Source of the DNA: Priapulus caudatus
Taxonomy: Eukaryota; Priapulida; Priapulimorpha; Priapulimorphida; Priapulidae
Reading direction: 5' to 3'
Length of the DNA: 64,000 bases
NCBI RefSeq assembly: GCF_000485595.1
Contig: NW_014577121.1
Location: forward strand, 148,783 to 212,782
The position numbers and the translations under genes are program-made. Positions 41,179-52,147 of this stretch are shown one piece after another. The notes beneath the pieces are model-generated. The model worked only from the letters and a program-made list of their open reading frames with translations. It was not told the origin of the DNA and did not search any database. Each line of letters begins with the position of its first letter. Position 1 is the first letter of the stretch.

Positions 41179-44100
41179 CTGCCCAACTGCTCGCACGGAC
41201 CTATATTATCAACTAATCAATATACTGTCAAACCTGCAAATATGGGTCCCTCAAGGAAAATGTTGTATCCTTCATATGCAGAGGTTTGTTCTACAGTAAT
41301 TTCCATAACTCAGGTTTGCCTATATTATTTACACACAGATATCTATACATTTTTCCACACTATATTACTACACATCTATTTATAGATGTTCATAGCATGT
41401 GACTGTTATACAATTAGATGTTTCATTGAATCATAATATCAGGAGTAGATAATAGAGGTCTCTATTATCTACTCCTGATAATATCATATATATCTATGTA
41501 CTTATTATAAATAATATATATATATATACTACAGATGGGGGGGGGGATAGTCCACTAGTAACATACATATATACCCTTATATATATATATATATATAGTG
41601 GTCCCTGCTCAATCAATACAGGTCAGGAAATACGTGTCCCAATTTTAAAAGCATTTGTGCCCATGCAGCAGTGAACACATTTCTAGTCACACGTAAGCTT
41701 AGCTCTACAAATATTTTACAAGCACATTATGTTCAGAATTTACTGAAAAACTGAGACTTGTCAGTTTGCAAGTTTCGAATTGCTTTACAATTTCACTTAA
41801 AAAAGAAGGACATTTATTTTGCAGAAAATAACATATTTAACTATGTTTCTGTTTCCCTTCTAATTGATAACAATTAAGTGCCGCGGAGCGACAGCGCTCA
41901 TCTAACGTCTACTGCGGTGACTCTGTGGTGGAGTGGTGGGATTCCAGTAAACGCTGTTAGTCCCAAATGTGTTCACATACACGCCGAAACAGTGGAATGC
42001 ACAGGGATGGTATCAGGAACCTTCTCAAAAGAATGTTCGTTGGGATCGTTATGAAAGTTGCCACGAGATGGCGCGTACGTTTAAGTGTCTTCAGATTAAA
42101 GATGGAAGCTCCAATTGTACGTAGTAGCAACAACTATTTGCAAGACAGAATAGGTAAGCACTCATCCATTTACCTACGCAAGCCTACAGGCTGCAATAGA
42201 GAGCTGCCACCTGTAACCAATTAACGCAGGCAAAAACTACACAATACCACCACCACATGCACTGGCAGTGGCCACTGGCAGTGGCATACGTTACATGTAA
42301 CATACTGACAGTACAGAATGCCATAGAAATTATATGATTTAAGCTAAGCAAATTTAGCTTTTGAAATTTCACTGTGACATTGTAGCCTCATACATCCAGG
42401 CATGTAAAGATTCTACTAGCAAACCCGGCAGTCAAATTCTTTCTAACAGACAGTAAACAAATCCATGTTTAACCCTCCTCTTGAGGGTCAAAAGGTTATC
42501 CGACACTTACTCTTCGCATGTCAGCAGAAGGTACATTTCATGGTCCTTTCAATAAAGCCATAAAAATGCTAGGTCACCGCTGAAACAAAAAAGTTTTTCA
42601 ATCGCTCCGTCACACCATGTCCTCAGAAAATGTCTAAAATCTGCCCTGTGCCCATCGACCTTTGACCTGTGACCTCCAATTTCGGCACAGTGATGGTATT
42701 TCCTACCATGATGCTATACACCGACTATCACGAGCCTAGGTCGAGCCGTTTAGATTTGTGCCGCAATTCTGCATTTCCTCCCTATACCTTAAGTTAAGAA
42801 GTGAATGTTCCCCCTTCTTTTACACCTCTTGACCTTTGACCCCCAGCTTCGACATCCCAACTCGTTTTCGGATTACCCCCCCACGTCCCGAATATCGTGA
42901 CCGTACGTCGAGCGGTTAAGATTTGTGCCCAACTGTTGACGGACGGACGAACGCTCGCACGGACGGACGGACGATCATGCGATTCTACAAGCTGCATCTG
43001 ACTATGTCAGATGAGCTAAAAATAACATGCATAGGGCATGTAGACAGTAGGGGTTGTGTTCAATGATGTTGTCTAACCAATGCATCCATTTATCGGGTAT
43101 ATATTATTAACATATATACACATAAATGATAAAACACTCTGCAATATTTACTTTTTTCTTCAAAACTCTTTGGAGCAGATGTTGAACTACTGGAAGAGTT
43201 GTGTGAAACAGTCGGAGCCACATTTGTTGGACCAATGGTAGACTGACCTGGAAAAATCAATATATTCTAAATCGTTGTATTCCACAGAACAGTAAGTATG
43301 TAGAAAATAGCAACCAAATCAGAGCAGCTTTAGTTGTCTACACCTGTCTTACACACATCAGTTATATGCTCCACGATTATCATAACCTACTATGGTGATG
43401 TTAGCCTCGTTCACACGAGACCTCGTATTTATGAAATACGATATTTGCGAAATACCGAATCTGAGACAAATACGCGGCCGAGCGTTCTCACGCTGATTCG
43501 CGGCTCCAAAAATGCCGTATTTGCGAACTGCGAGCTGCTTTAGTAACAATCAAGCAAACAATGTGAAATAAACAATGCAATGCGCACCAACTGCCAATAA
43601 AATACGTAGACTGGTCCGTGCTCGACAGTTCCACTTGCGTTACACTGGAACTGTCGAGCGCAGAACAATCTATAAAATCTGCGGCTTGAGAAATACGGTA
43701 TTTAGAGTCACACGAGGAAATGCGCAGTCCAAGAGATCCGGTATTTCTCAAGCACGGCAAATTATTCGGGGTCTGGGAAGCCGCGTATTTACAACAAATA
43801 CCGGATCTGTTTAGATACCGTATTTATTGGACCGCGCATTTTGCCTCGTGTGAACGCTAAATACCGGATTTCTTGCTACGTGTGAACGCGGCTATAGTGT
43901 GTACAGTTCAAGGGAGTTTTTTCAAAATCATTATTAAAAATGCACAATCTGGAAAATATATTATAAAGTATAGACTCACCTAATAGCGGATATATTACTT
44001 ATTACCGTAACTTGAAAAACACCAAGAATTTATGCGGCTATAGCATTGAAAATTGGAACTGAACATGTCGTAACACCATGGCATATTTGATTATAGCAAC

Positions 44101-46096
44101 AAGTAATTTGCAAATGACGCTCTCACAACAAGTGCACCTAATTCAAACAAACGGGCATACAACTCTGTGTAGTGAACACAGTGTGATTTTTATATTACTA
44201 ATCCCTGGTCGATGTCTCGCACTATTGCGAGAAAGTCTAAGATTCAGCAGAAGAAATGGCAGCAGAAATCAAAGTGAGTAATCAAAATTCGAATCGTGCA
44301 TGTTTGGGTGAATACAGCTAAGTATGAAGGTTCTAAGACATGTTAACGTTACCCTAGACAGCTGATGTTACTCAAGCAATAGCAGTAAGCATCGTAAAAG
44401 TAAGGAAAACACGAGACCTGTCGGAAATAATTTTTGAAATCCTTGCTTTAAGACCAAGCCTGTGTGATTTACACATATTGTATTATTTCTAAAACAATCT
44501 ACATGGTTTATATAGCGGTGGACAAACCTGATTCCTTGCGCGTGCATTGCCCAACACGATCTAGTTTATATCCGAGCTCACACTGGCAAAGACCTTCCCT
44601 GCTATCCGGCTTCAAAACACAAGTCTCCTTCACTCGACACTGGCCTAGAAAACCTCTGGTACAATCTGTAACATGTATTACCAACCTATATTAGTTAGTT
44701 GGAACCAGTTGGATTCAATCTCATTAGCAAAAACTATCCATGCTTTTTATAGTGCATGCTATAATAACACTTGTGATTAAATGATATCTGAACGACATGA
44801 TGACAATAATGATGATGGTTTTAACAATGATTGCAAATCCTCACTTCCTGCAAATTCCACCTCTCTGACTCCCCTATCTTTCCACGATTTCCTTCTCAGA
44901 CAGACAGACAGATCTAGACTTATCAAGTTACTCTAAAAGCTAAGCAAATTGTCAATAGCAGTAATGTTATTTGCTATAAAATATGCAATATCAGAAGAAA
45001 TTACATGCCCACCAGTATATAAAATACAATTTATCAGTGATAAGCTACAATATATTTATAGTTGTAGAATAGTATTCGGTTTCACATTGTGAAAATATTC
45101 ATTCAGCCTCAACTGTAACATACTACTGATAGTTCCTTATTTGGTTAGACTTTAAAACGTAAATCCTTACTATTAAATGTCTGTGTACCAGATGACTTTT
45201 CCTGTGCATTGATTTCACTTTCGACAAACTGCTCAATGTCCTGCACACTGTTGGGTAGTGTGACTGCACCTGGTACTGGTATTGGGCAGTTAGGTATCGC
45301 AAACTCATAGTTGCTGATCAGTTCTGTCGTGAGAGCATCCGGCCACTCGCCAATTGGAAGTGGAGAACCCACTACATGTCCCCGTACAGTCAAAGTCAAC
45401 GCCACTACGTTCTGGTTACGTTGTAGGTCAGTGGTTATGAAACCTTCAACTTTGCCGAATGGAGGTCCAAAGTTGATAGACAAGCCTGAAGACAGGAAGA
45501 GGTGCATAATGACACAAATATCAAAGCAAACCGACAGAAAAGAGAATAATCGATATAATATACTTAGAGCCCTATCATACTAAATAGCATTACGTCAAGC
45601 AGTCGTAACCCATTCTACGGGAGAGAATTAATTATAACTGATCGGATAACGAAGTACACACACCGCATAACTGGACTGTGTATTACATGTATTAGCTGTA
45701 AATAAAACAATCAGTTCCGTATACTTAAAACGTGCATCTACAGTGTTTTAATATTCATTTCTTGGTTTTATCTCCTGGTGCCACGCAACACAGTACGTCC
45801 CGCTTTGCCACCAGGAGCAAAGGGTGATCCCAAAATAATAGTGCTTGCAAAACGCACATGTATAATTCACGTAGCGGCTACCCCTAGGGCCACTACAGTA
45901 GTAGTAAAACCAACTACAACACACACAATCAAACACATTCTAATTACAATCACTAACCTTGAATTTTAATGCTCTCTTTGTCAGTAAAATTCCTTGAGAA
46001 GTTGTGGAGGTTGAAGGCATCTGAGTTAGCAAAGAGGAGGAGCTTAACTGGCTGCTCACAAGGAAACAGCTCCATCCCTGCTCTAAAACCTTTGCC
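40967..46096 (-). CDS. type I membrane protein with EGF-like domain (exons B-F)
   Basis: Exons in coding order: A 60702-60566 (clean copy only, beyond the mis-assembled block), B 46096-45958, C 45485-45171, D 44665-44528, E 43247-43152 and F 41178-40967. All splice borders are AG/GT and all phases agree. Exons A-B give an ectodomain with CTGISC and MELFPCEQPVKLLLFANSD. Exon C adds a beta-rich stretch. Exon D is one EGF-like module with six cysteines. Exon E is a Ser/Thr/Asn-rich stalk. Exon F has one hydrophobic span followed by RRRR and an acidic tail with AYTMV and DDDD. The signal peptide and any earlier exons are missing. The role is unknown; architecture suggests a cell-surface receptor or adhesion molecule. 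I know no named family with this ectodomain. Broken noisy copies of exons B-F lie at 54.5-60.3 kb. Confidence 0.75.
41440..41477. mobile_element. 38-bp perfect palindrome made only of two CAGGAGT tips
   Basis: CAGGAGTAGATAATAGAG, then GT, then its exact inverse. ATAATAT flanks it on both sides (41433-41439 and 41478-41484). The tip matches the ends of the elements at 26969, 31989 and 39991. Confidence 0.85.
41938..43019 (+). mobile_element. dispersed 1.1-kb element, Helitron-like, copy 2
   Basis: Inverse counterpart of 332-1430, ending with the CATCTGACTATGTCAGATG hairpin and GAGCTAA. It lies in the intron between membrane-protein exons E and F. A noisy third version is at about 55.56-56.73 kb. 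Confidence 0.6.
43152..43247 (-). CDS. membrane-protein exon E (Ser/Thr stalk)
   Basis: 96 bases with acceptor TTTCCAG and donor GTAAAT, phase 1-1. It encodes TIGPTNVAPTVSHNSSSSST, a likely O-glycosylated stalk. Confidence 0.75.
43401..43893. mobile_element. GTTCACACG-type miniature TIR element
   Basis: Ends TTAGCCTCGTTCACACGAG and TAGCCGCGTTCACACGTAG (inverse). The interior repeats AAATACGG/CCGTATTT motifs in both orientations. A 13-bp perfect hairpin (CTCGACAGTTCCA, 43621-43633 and 43646-43658) lies at the centre. It sits in the intron between exons D and E. Confidence 0.7.
44528..44665 (-). CDS. membrane-protein exon D (EGF-like module)
   Basis: 138 bases with acceptor TTACAG and donor GTTTGT. 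Cysteine spacing is C-x7-C-x5-C-x10-C-x-C-x11-C, with GYKLDRVGQC at the end, as in EGF-like domains. It is a symmetrical phase 1-1 exon, typical of shuffled EGF modules. Confidence 0.85.
45171..45485 (-). CDS. membrane-protein exon C
   Basis: 315 bases with acceptor CTTCAG and donor GTAAGG. It encodes LSINFGPPFGKVEGFITTDL and a segment with EFAIPNCPIPVPG. Reading past the donor gives a stop within eight codons, so the splice is required to join the EGF exon. Confidence 0.75.
45958..46096 (-). CDS. membrane-protein exon B
   Basis: 139 bases with acceptor TGTTTAG and donor GTTAGT. It encodes GKGFRAGMELFPCEQPVKLL and ends in phase 1 after IKIQ. Confidence 0.75.
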
Positions 46097-46103
46097 CTAA
46101 ACA

Positions 46104-46230
46104 TTAAAATACTACATACACGCATGCACGCACGCACGCACACACACACACAGACACACGCACACGCACACGCACACGCACACGCACACGCACACGCACA
46201 CGCACACAGCGCACGCGCACGACACACACA
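46104..46230. repeat. (CACACG)n microsatellite at the end of the clean left sequence
   Basis: ACGCACGC then CACACG units. The same tract recurs at 60314-60440. It is the likely cause of the original contig break. Confidence 0.8.
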
Positions 46231-46299
46231 CACACACGAACACTTCTGGTGAAATGGTGCAAATTGTCTTGCACGGTATGAATATGCGATTATAATGCA

Positions 46300-49200
46300 G
46301 ACAGTAGAATTTAATGTGTTTAGGCACAGAAAAATTGGGAACGCTCTCATATAAAAGGTGTCGCACAATTCTGATTTTACCTGTAACGTTCCCAATACAG
46401 GAGATTCCCGTTGCACAGAGAATTTCTACTGCAGTTTTGCAGGATATTGCTATATAAGGTTCTGTAGCAAAGGTTATCCCATGGAGTTCGGGCAGCCTCG
46501 GTGATCAACTGGCTTGAGGAGTTACAGAACACTAAAATATTCAACATTCAAAAAGATTTCCCACTTACAGATCAATCAGATGCAGCGCACGCACACATGC
46601 ACACACACGTGCCACACATCACACAAATGGCACTTCACACTCGCGCCGCCACACACACACACACACACCACAGCACAAACACGCACGCAACACACAGCAC
46701 ACACACACACACGCACAGGCAATTAAAGAGATACTTGACTCTAGGTTTCTAAAGGTTATTTATCCAGTTGATTTAGGGTTAAAATTTACGCTTCATAAAA
46801 AGTTTGGCCCAAAGAGAGATGATACATGGGTCCAATAAAAACCAATCGGCGCTCTAACCCTAACGCCTAATCCTAACCCTAATCCTAACCTAACCATAAC
46901 CCTAACCTATTATATTGATATAATATTATATTTATGTTGATGTAAATGACATCTGTTTTATTGGGACGCCATGTTCTCTATCCTTGAACCAAAAGTTTTA
47001 TGGTTAATATTTTATTAGAATATTACACAAAAGAATGTTTTACAGCGGACGGCTATACCGATGCTTACAACAACGGTGGCGCCACTGGCACGCACCCATT
47101 AAAAAGGTTGCACAAGCAACGTTTCAGCTGGCAGGCGCTAAGACCGCGAGGTGTTTCTTATTTATTCAATTTAAGAGCAATATCCAGGGTTTCATCTGAG
47201 GGGAAAATCTAGACAAAGAGGTAAAGGCCAGCGTTTAGGAAAAAAAACGTCCATGTATGGATTCAAATACAGGATGTATTGATATACTTATATGTATCAT
47301 TATGATAACCTCAAATCCTAGAGTAAAGTATTCCTTTAATTAAGGTACACCTGCGTGTATGCATACATTGCATAAATGATCATTGGGTTCTGAAAGGGTA
47401 AAGTGTGAGCTAACTGTGGTTCATTCTAGTACTGGTACGTAGTATATAGTACTGCTGATAGGGTCTATGTCCCCAGGGGTACTGCTGGACACGTACGCCC
47501 GTGGACTAAATACTACTATTTAATATGCCGGACCGTACCTCGCCTATCCACTAATGAGTCTAGGGAGTCGCCTACGCCTACTCCCTAACCCTAACTCTAC
47601 CCTAACACTAAACCCTAACCTAACATATCAGCTAGATAGTTACCAGGGTACGTTCGGCAGTACCCTGGGGGACATAGACCCTATCAGCTATAGTACTAGT
47701 GACTGTAGGCTCTAGTACTAGCCCTTCGATCCGCTGCAGGCGCTTACCGCTCCTGCGGTGGAGCCGAAGGGCTATCATAGTACTAGAAGCTATAGTGACT
47801 GCAAATATAACATGGCGTCTAAACAAGAAGAATTGCTCTGACCTGTGATTGGAGGATAAAAATAGAATTTGTGACGTTTCGTTTCACAGGGCGATAGCCG
47901 CGCGTGCATATTGCTAAGTAATTTGACTAATCGCGCTCAATAGACCTCAAATTCACAGAGATTAAACCTAAGACATGTGTCTATAATAGCTAGAATTTAT
48001 AGAAATGTACCGTACCGGTACTCAAATCGTTCGCTCCATATGATACTCGATAGTGATAGTTAGTACACGTTCTCTACCGGTCACAGCATAAGAGCATATG
48101 CGCGGGAGCTGGGCAGGGTCTATTTTTGCTCATAGGGTCTATGTCCTCCAGGGGACTGCCGGAACGTACCCTGGTCACTATTTGATATGGTTAGGGTTAG
48201 GATTAGGGTTAGGGTTAGTTTCGGTTAGGGTTAGGAGTAGACGTAGGGCGACTCCTATAGGCTCGTTAGTGGAGTAGGCGAGGTACGGTCCGGCATATTA
48301 GATAGTACCAGGGTAACGTCTCCGGTATACCCGGACGCGTATCCAGGGTACGTTCCGGTACCAACCCGGACCGTACCCAAGTGTACGTTCCGGCAGTTTC
48401 CAGGGGACATAGACCCTCTCAGCTCTATTTTTATCCTCCGATCACAGGTCCGGAGGAATTCGCTCTGTTTAGACCATGTCAATATTACATATGTTGTGTA
48501 TATTTTTATATTCAAAATATACAAATATAAATATACAGTAAATTGTGGGCTAGACGGTGTGTGAAACTCCTACTTTTTTATACTTACAATCGTGTAAACG
48601 ATGTGTAATGAATGATTACTGTACATGTAACATAGTGTTTTGCCACAGCTATTTTACGTATCTATGTAATAGGGCCTATGTACCTTGAACCTATCACATT
48701 TAACACCTGGACATAACGAAACGTAAAGTTAAACATCACGGCCACAGTTAGTAGGCCTGACATAGGTACGTAGTAGCTAGTAAGGAGTAGTCATCCACTA
48801 GTAATTACAGATAAAAACGCCCGCGTAATAAGAACATAGATTTTCAAGAACTGGTAGGCTAACAATTTCCATTTAACGCCCTTTACATATAAACCTGTTT
48901 TGAGCTAAGATTTTAAGAAGTAGTTCAATTAATTTTCCCTGCAAGATGAAGACTTAAAAAGAAACACGAGCGTAAAACTAAAAAAAAGACGAGTCTCAAC
49001 AATATCGAATGCAATCAACATGCCAATGCCAATGCAATGCTCAACACATAAACAATGGCAGCACGCCTGGCATTGGTTATTGAGACACAAGAACTGGCAT
49101 TATTTACACTATACAGTAAAAACGCCGCATAAAAAAACCGGTCGATCTTAAGAACACTCAGGCTGCAATAATGCGGTCAAAAAATTTGCATTAATACATA

Positions 49201-50880
49201 AAGAACACATGCAGCACTGAAAAATATAAAAATTGTATTGTGGTTTAAAATCAATAGTTAATGCTGTTACGTGTAAGCATGATTGTCTACATGTATTTGT
49301 GATTGACATCTCAACCATAATAAAAACAACATGTGCAACAACTAAACTCTCCATATAATGCCCTTACACAATAATCACTACTGGACTGGTAAACACAGTG
49401 CATGCACAGTCACTAACCCGCGCGTAGCGCGGGTTTGCAGCTAGTAACATAGTTAAAAGTAGAAAACAATTAAAGAACCTAATTTAAGAACCTTTTGAGT
49501 CCCTCAATTTTGCAGTAAGACCATGTTTATATAAGAACATCGTTGAGGCTAACTTGGAAAAATCTATGTTCTTAATACGCGGGGTTTTTCTAGCTGTCAG
49601 TTGACGTCGTCGGTCAAACTAACACTAACCTGTACTGAGCGAAGCACATACACAAATCAACACAGCGACGTTACAAAAAATATCGCTAATTCCAACCATC
49701 ATGGAATTTTATATCACAAAATTCTCTTTGCATTTCACATTCGCACGAACGTCGACGTTCTAGTTTTGAACGAGAATCACAAGAGTTTATATCCTCTTAC
49801 AGCTGAGCTCCGGTTACTCATGATCAGTTACCGCTCGATCGCAAGGAGCTTTAGATACAAGGAGATGAATGTAATTGGTTATGTACTTGTGACGCCCTCT
49901 AGCGCCATTTTAGATCGAAGTTTTACGCACCATCCTCGGATTTTTCATGTAAACAGCTAGACCAAGAGCGATGCATTTAAATAATTTACGTGGAAAAACC
50001 ACGTCCTGAACCTGTCGTTCATGAAAACCTGGAGCCATAAAGCTGTCTTTCACATAAATGAACTCGCAGCGTTATGTAACTGCGGCAGCACAATATATAG
50101 TATTGAAACAATTCTGACCCAAGCGTTCATGAAATCCAGGAGCCGAGCAGCTGTCCTCTACCTGTAAGGATCACGAGCATATTACAAGTGCTGCTGCTGT
50201 GCAATGTACAGATTGTGTACAATATTTGGAATTAAACCAATTAATCCTGATCCAGCCAATCTGAATGCGTGTGTATGTATGCGTCTGTGTTTGTATGCGT
50301 GTTTGTCTGTGTGTGCCTATGTGTGTGCGTGCCTCCATGTGTGCGTGCGTGCGTGCGTGCGTGCGTTCGTGCGTGCATGTGCGTGCGTGTGCGCAACGTT
50401 TTTTCGTGCGCTTGTGCGTGCGTGTGCGTGTGCGCGGACGTGCGCTTGTGCATGCGTGCGTGTGTGCGGCAGGGGCGCAAATCCAGGGGGGACAGGGGGA
50501 CATGTCCCCCCCACGAATTTTCTTTTAGAGTGGGGGACACATATGCAAATGTCCGCCCCCACGATTTTGATTAACCATGATTTTGTGTGTAAGTATGCGT
50601 GTGTGTGTGTGTGTAGTGTGGTGGTGTGCGCGCGCGTGTGTGTGCGCCGCGCGTGTGTGTGTATGTGTTTGTGAAGTGAGAACCAGCGGCGGCTGGAAGT
50701 GGGGGGGGCAGAGGGCCAGCAGCCCCGTTTTAATTCAAAAAAAGTGGGGGGGGGGGTAAAACCAAAAGGCCCGCCCCGCAAAGAAGAGTGGGAAAGAAAA
50801 AAAGAAATGTATATGAGGTAACAGACTTGTTAATTCTAACGTTCAAAAACAAATTTGATACATCATTTTAAGTTTTTCGC
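46300..50880. other. noisy long-read-like extension, repeats 60450-64000
   Basis: Compared with 60450-64000 this stretch has many one-base insertions and deletions, e.g. broken tips and target duplications at 47446-47695 and 48129-48425 where 61662-61897 and 62331-62620 are perfect. Beyond 49960 the sequence is unique to this copy: a partial repeat of CGTTCATGAAA-CCTGGAGCC, a (GTGTGCGT)n tract at 50260-50680 and G/C runs. No intact gene. Confidence 0.75.
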
Positions 50881-50882
50881 TG

Positions 50883-52122
50883 CGCGCGATTCGCGTGATT
50901 GACGCTCAACGTCGCATACACGCGGCGTGCACGCCACTTTGTCGGCCACGCCGCACTACACCGCGTGTCATGCACACCCGCCGGACATAAACGCTCGCCC
51001 CACAATCACACCCCGCTCACGCGAACACGCCGCAACAATACGCGCTCCACACGCACAGCACGGCTGCTCACGCAACACACGTCGCACACACGGCGCTCAC
51101 GCACACACGCGCTGCAAAGCAGGTCACACGTCACACACACTACGCCACGCACACCAACGTCGCACAACACCGCGCTGCAGGCACGACACGTCCACACACA
51201 CGCGCTCACGCACGGCGCACGGTACGCACAACCACGCGCTCACTGCACACACGCGTTCACGCACACACGCGCGATCACGCACACATTCGTCGGCACACAA
51301 CGCGCACACGCGCTTCATGCAGCACACGGCCGGAGCATCAAAGCGCTCCGCGCACACACGCCGCGACACACGGCGCATCACGCAACATCAGTCGCGCAAG
51401 CCACACGCCGGCTCAACGCACCGCCACCGTCGCACACACGCCGCACAACGCGCTCAACGCAGCACACGTCACATCAACAACACGCGCTGCAGCGCACACG
51501 CAAATCACACATACGGCCGGGCTCACGCAACCTCACGTCGGCACATACGGCGGGCTCACGCACACACGTCGGCACACACGCAGTCCACGCACGCCACGTC
51601 GGCACCACACGCGCTCAGCGTACACGCGGCGCGCAGCATACGCGCGTCACGCACACCATGTGCGCTCACGCACACACCGTCACACACTACGGCGTCGAGC
51701 GACCACGCCCAGGCACTACGTCGGCACCCACGCCGCTCACTGCCACAACACGTCGCGCACACGCGCTCAACGCACCGCCAGCGTCCGCCACACGCGCGTG
51801 GCACGCACACACGGCAGCTACACACGGCGCTCACGCACACAGCGTCGCACATAACGGCGCACACACACACACGCGCTCACGCACCACAGCGTCGCAACAC
51901 GCCGCACAGCACCACACACACGCGCGTGACGCCCACACGTTCCCACACTACGTCGCTCAACGCACACACGCGCTACGCACTACACTCGCACACACGCGGT
52001 TCACGCAACACACGCGCCTTGCGGCGCAGCGCACACGTCGCACACTCAGCGCGCTCAACGTGAACCACGTCGCACACTACTCGGCTTCACGCACACTACG
52101 TCACACACGCGCGCGTCACGCA
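50883..52122. repeat. CGCTCACGCACACACGTCG-type minisatellite, noisy
   Basis: About 1.24 kb of degenerate units near 25 bp built from CACACG, CGCTCACG and CGTCGCACA. Long open frames on the plus strand exist only because the repeat lacks TA-containing codons. Confidence 0.8.
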
Positions 52123-52147
52123 NNNNNNNNNNNNNNNNNNNNNNNNN
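52123..52147. other. assembly gap of exactly 25 N
   Basis: Twenty-five N between a minisatellite end and a sequence equivalent to about 39,090. Same length as the gap at 27849. Confidence 0.95.

Noticed and set aside
45778-45969. Plus-strand frame opposite membrane-protein intron B-C
   Set aside because: It has no recognisable domain, overlaps exon B's donor on the other strand and is short enough to occur by chance.
46501-46752. Plus-strand frame beginning INWLEELQNTKIFNIQKDF
   Set aside because: The clean version at 60673-60760 does not keep this frame; it arises from read errors antisense to exon A and then runs into a CA repeat.
50204-50781. Cys/Val-rich and His/Thr-rich frames on both strands
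   Set aside because: Translation of a (GTGTGCGT)n tract in noisy sequence.
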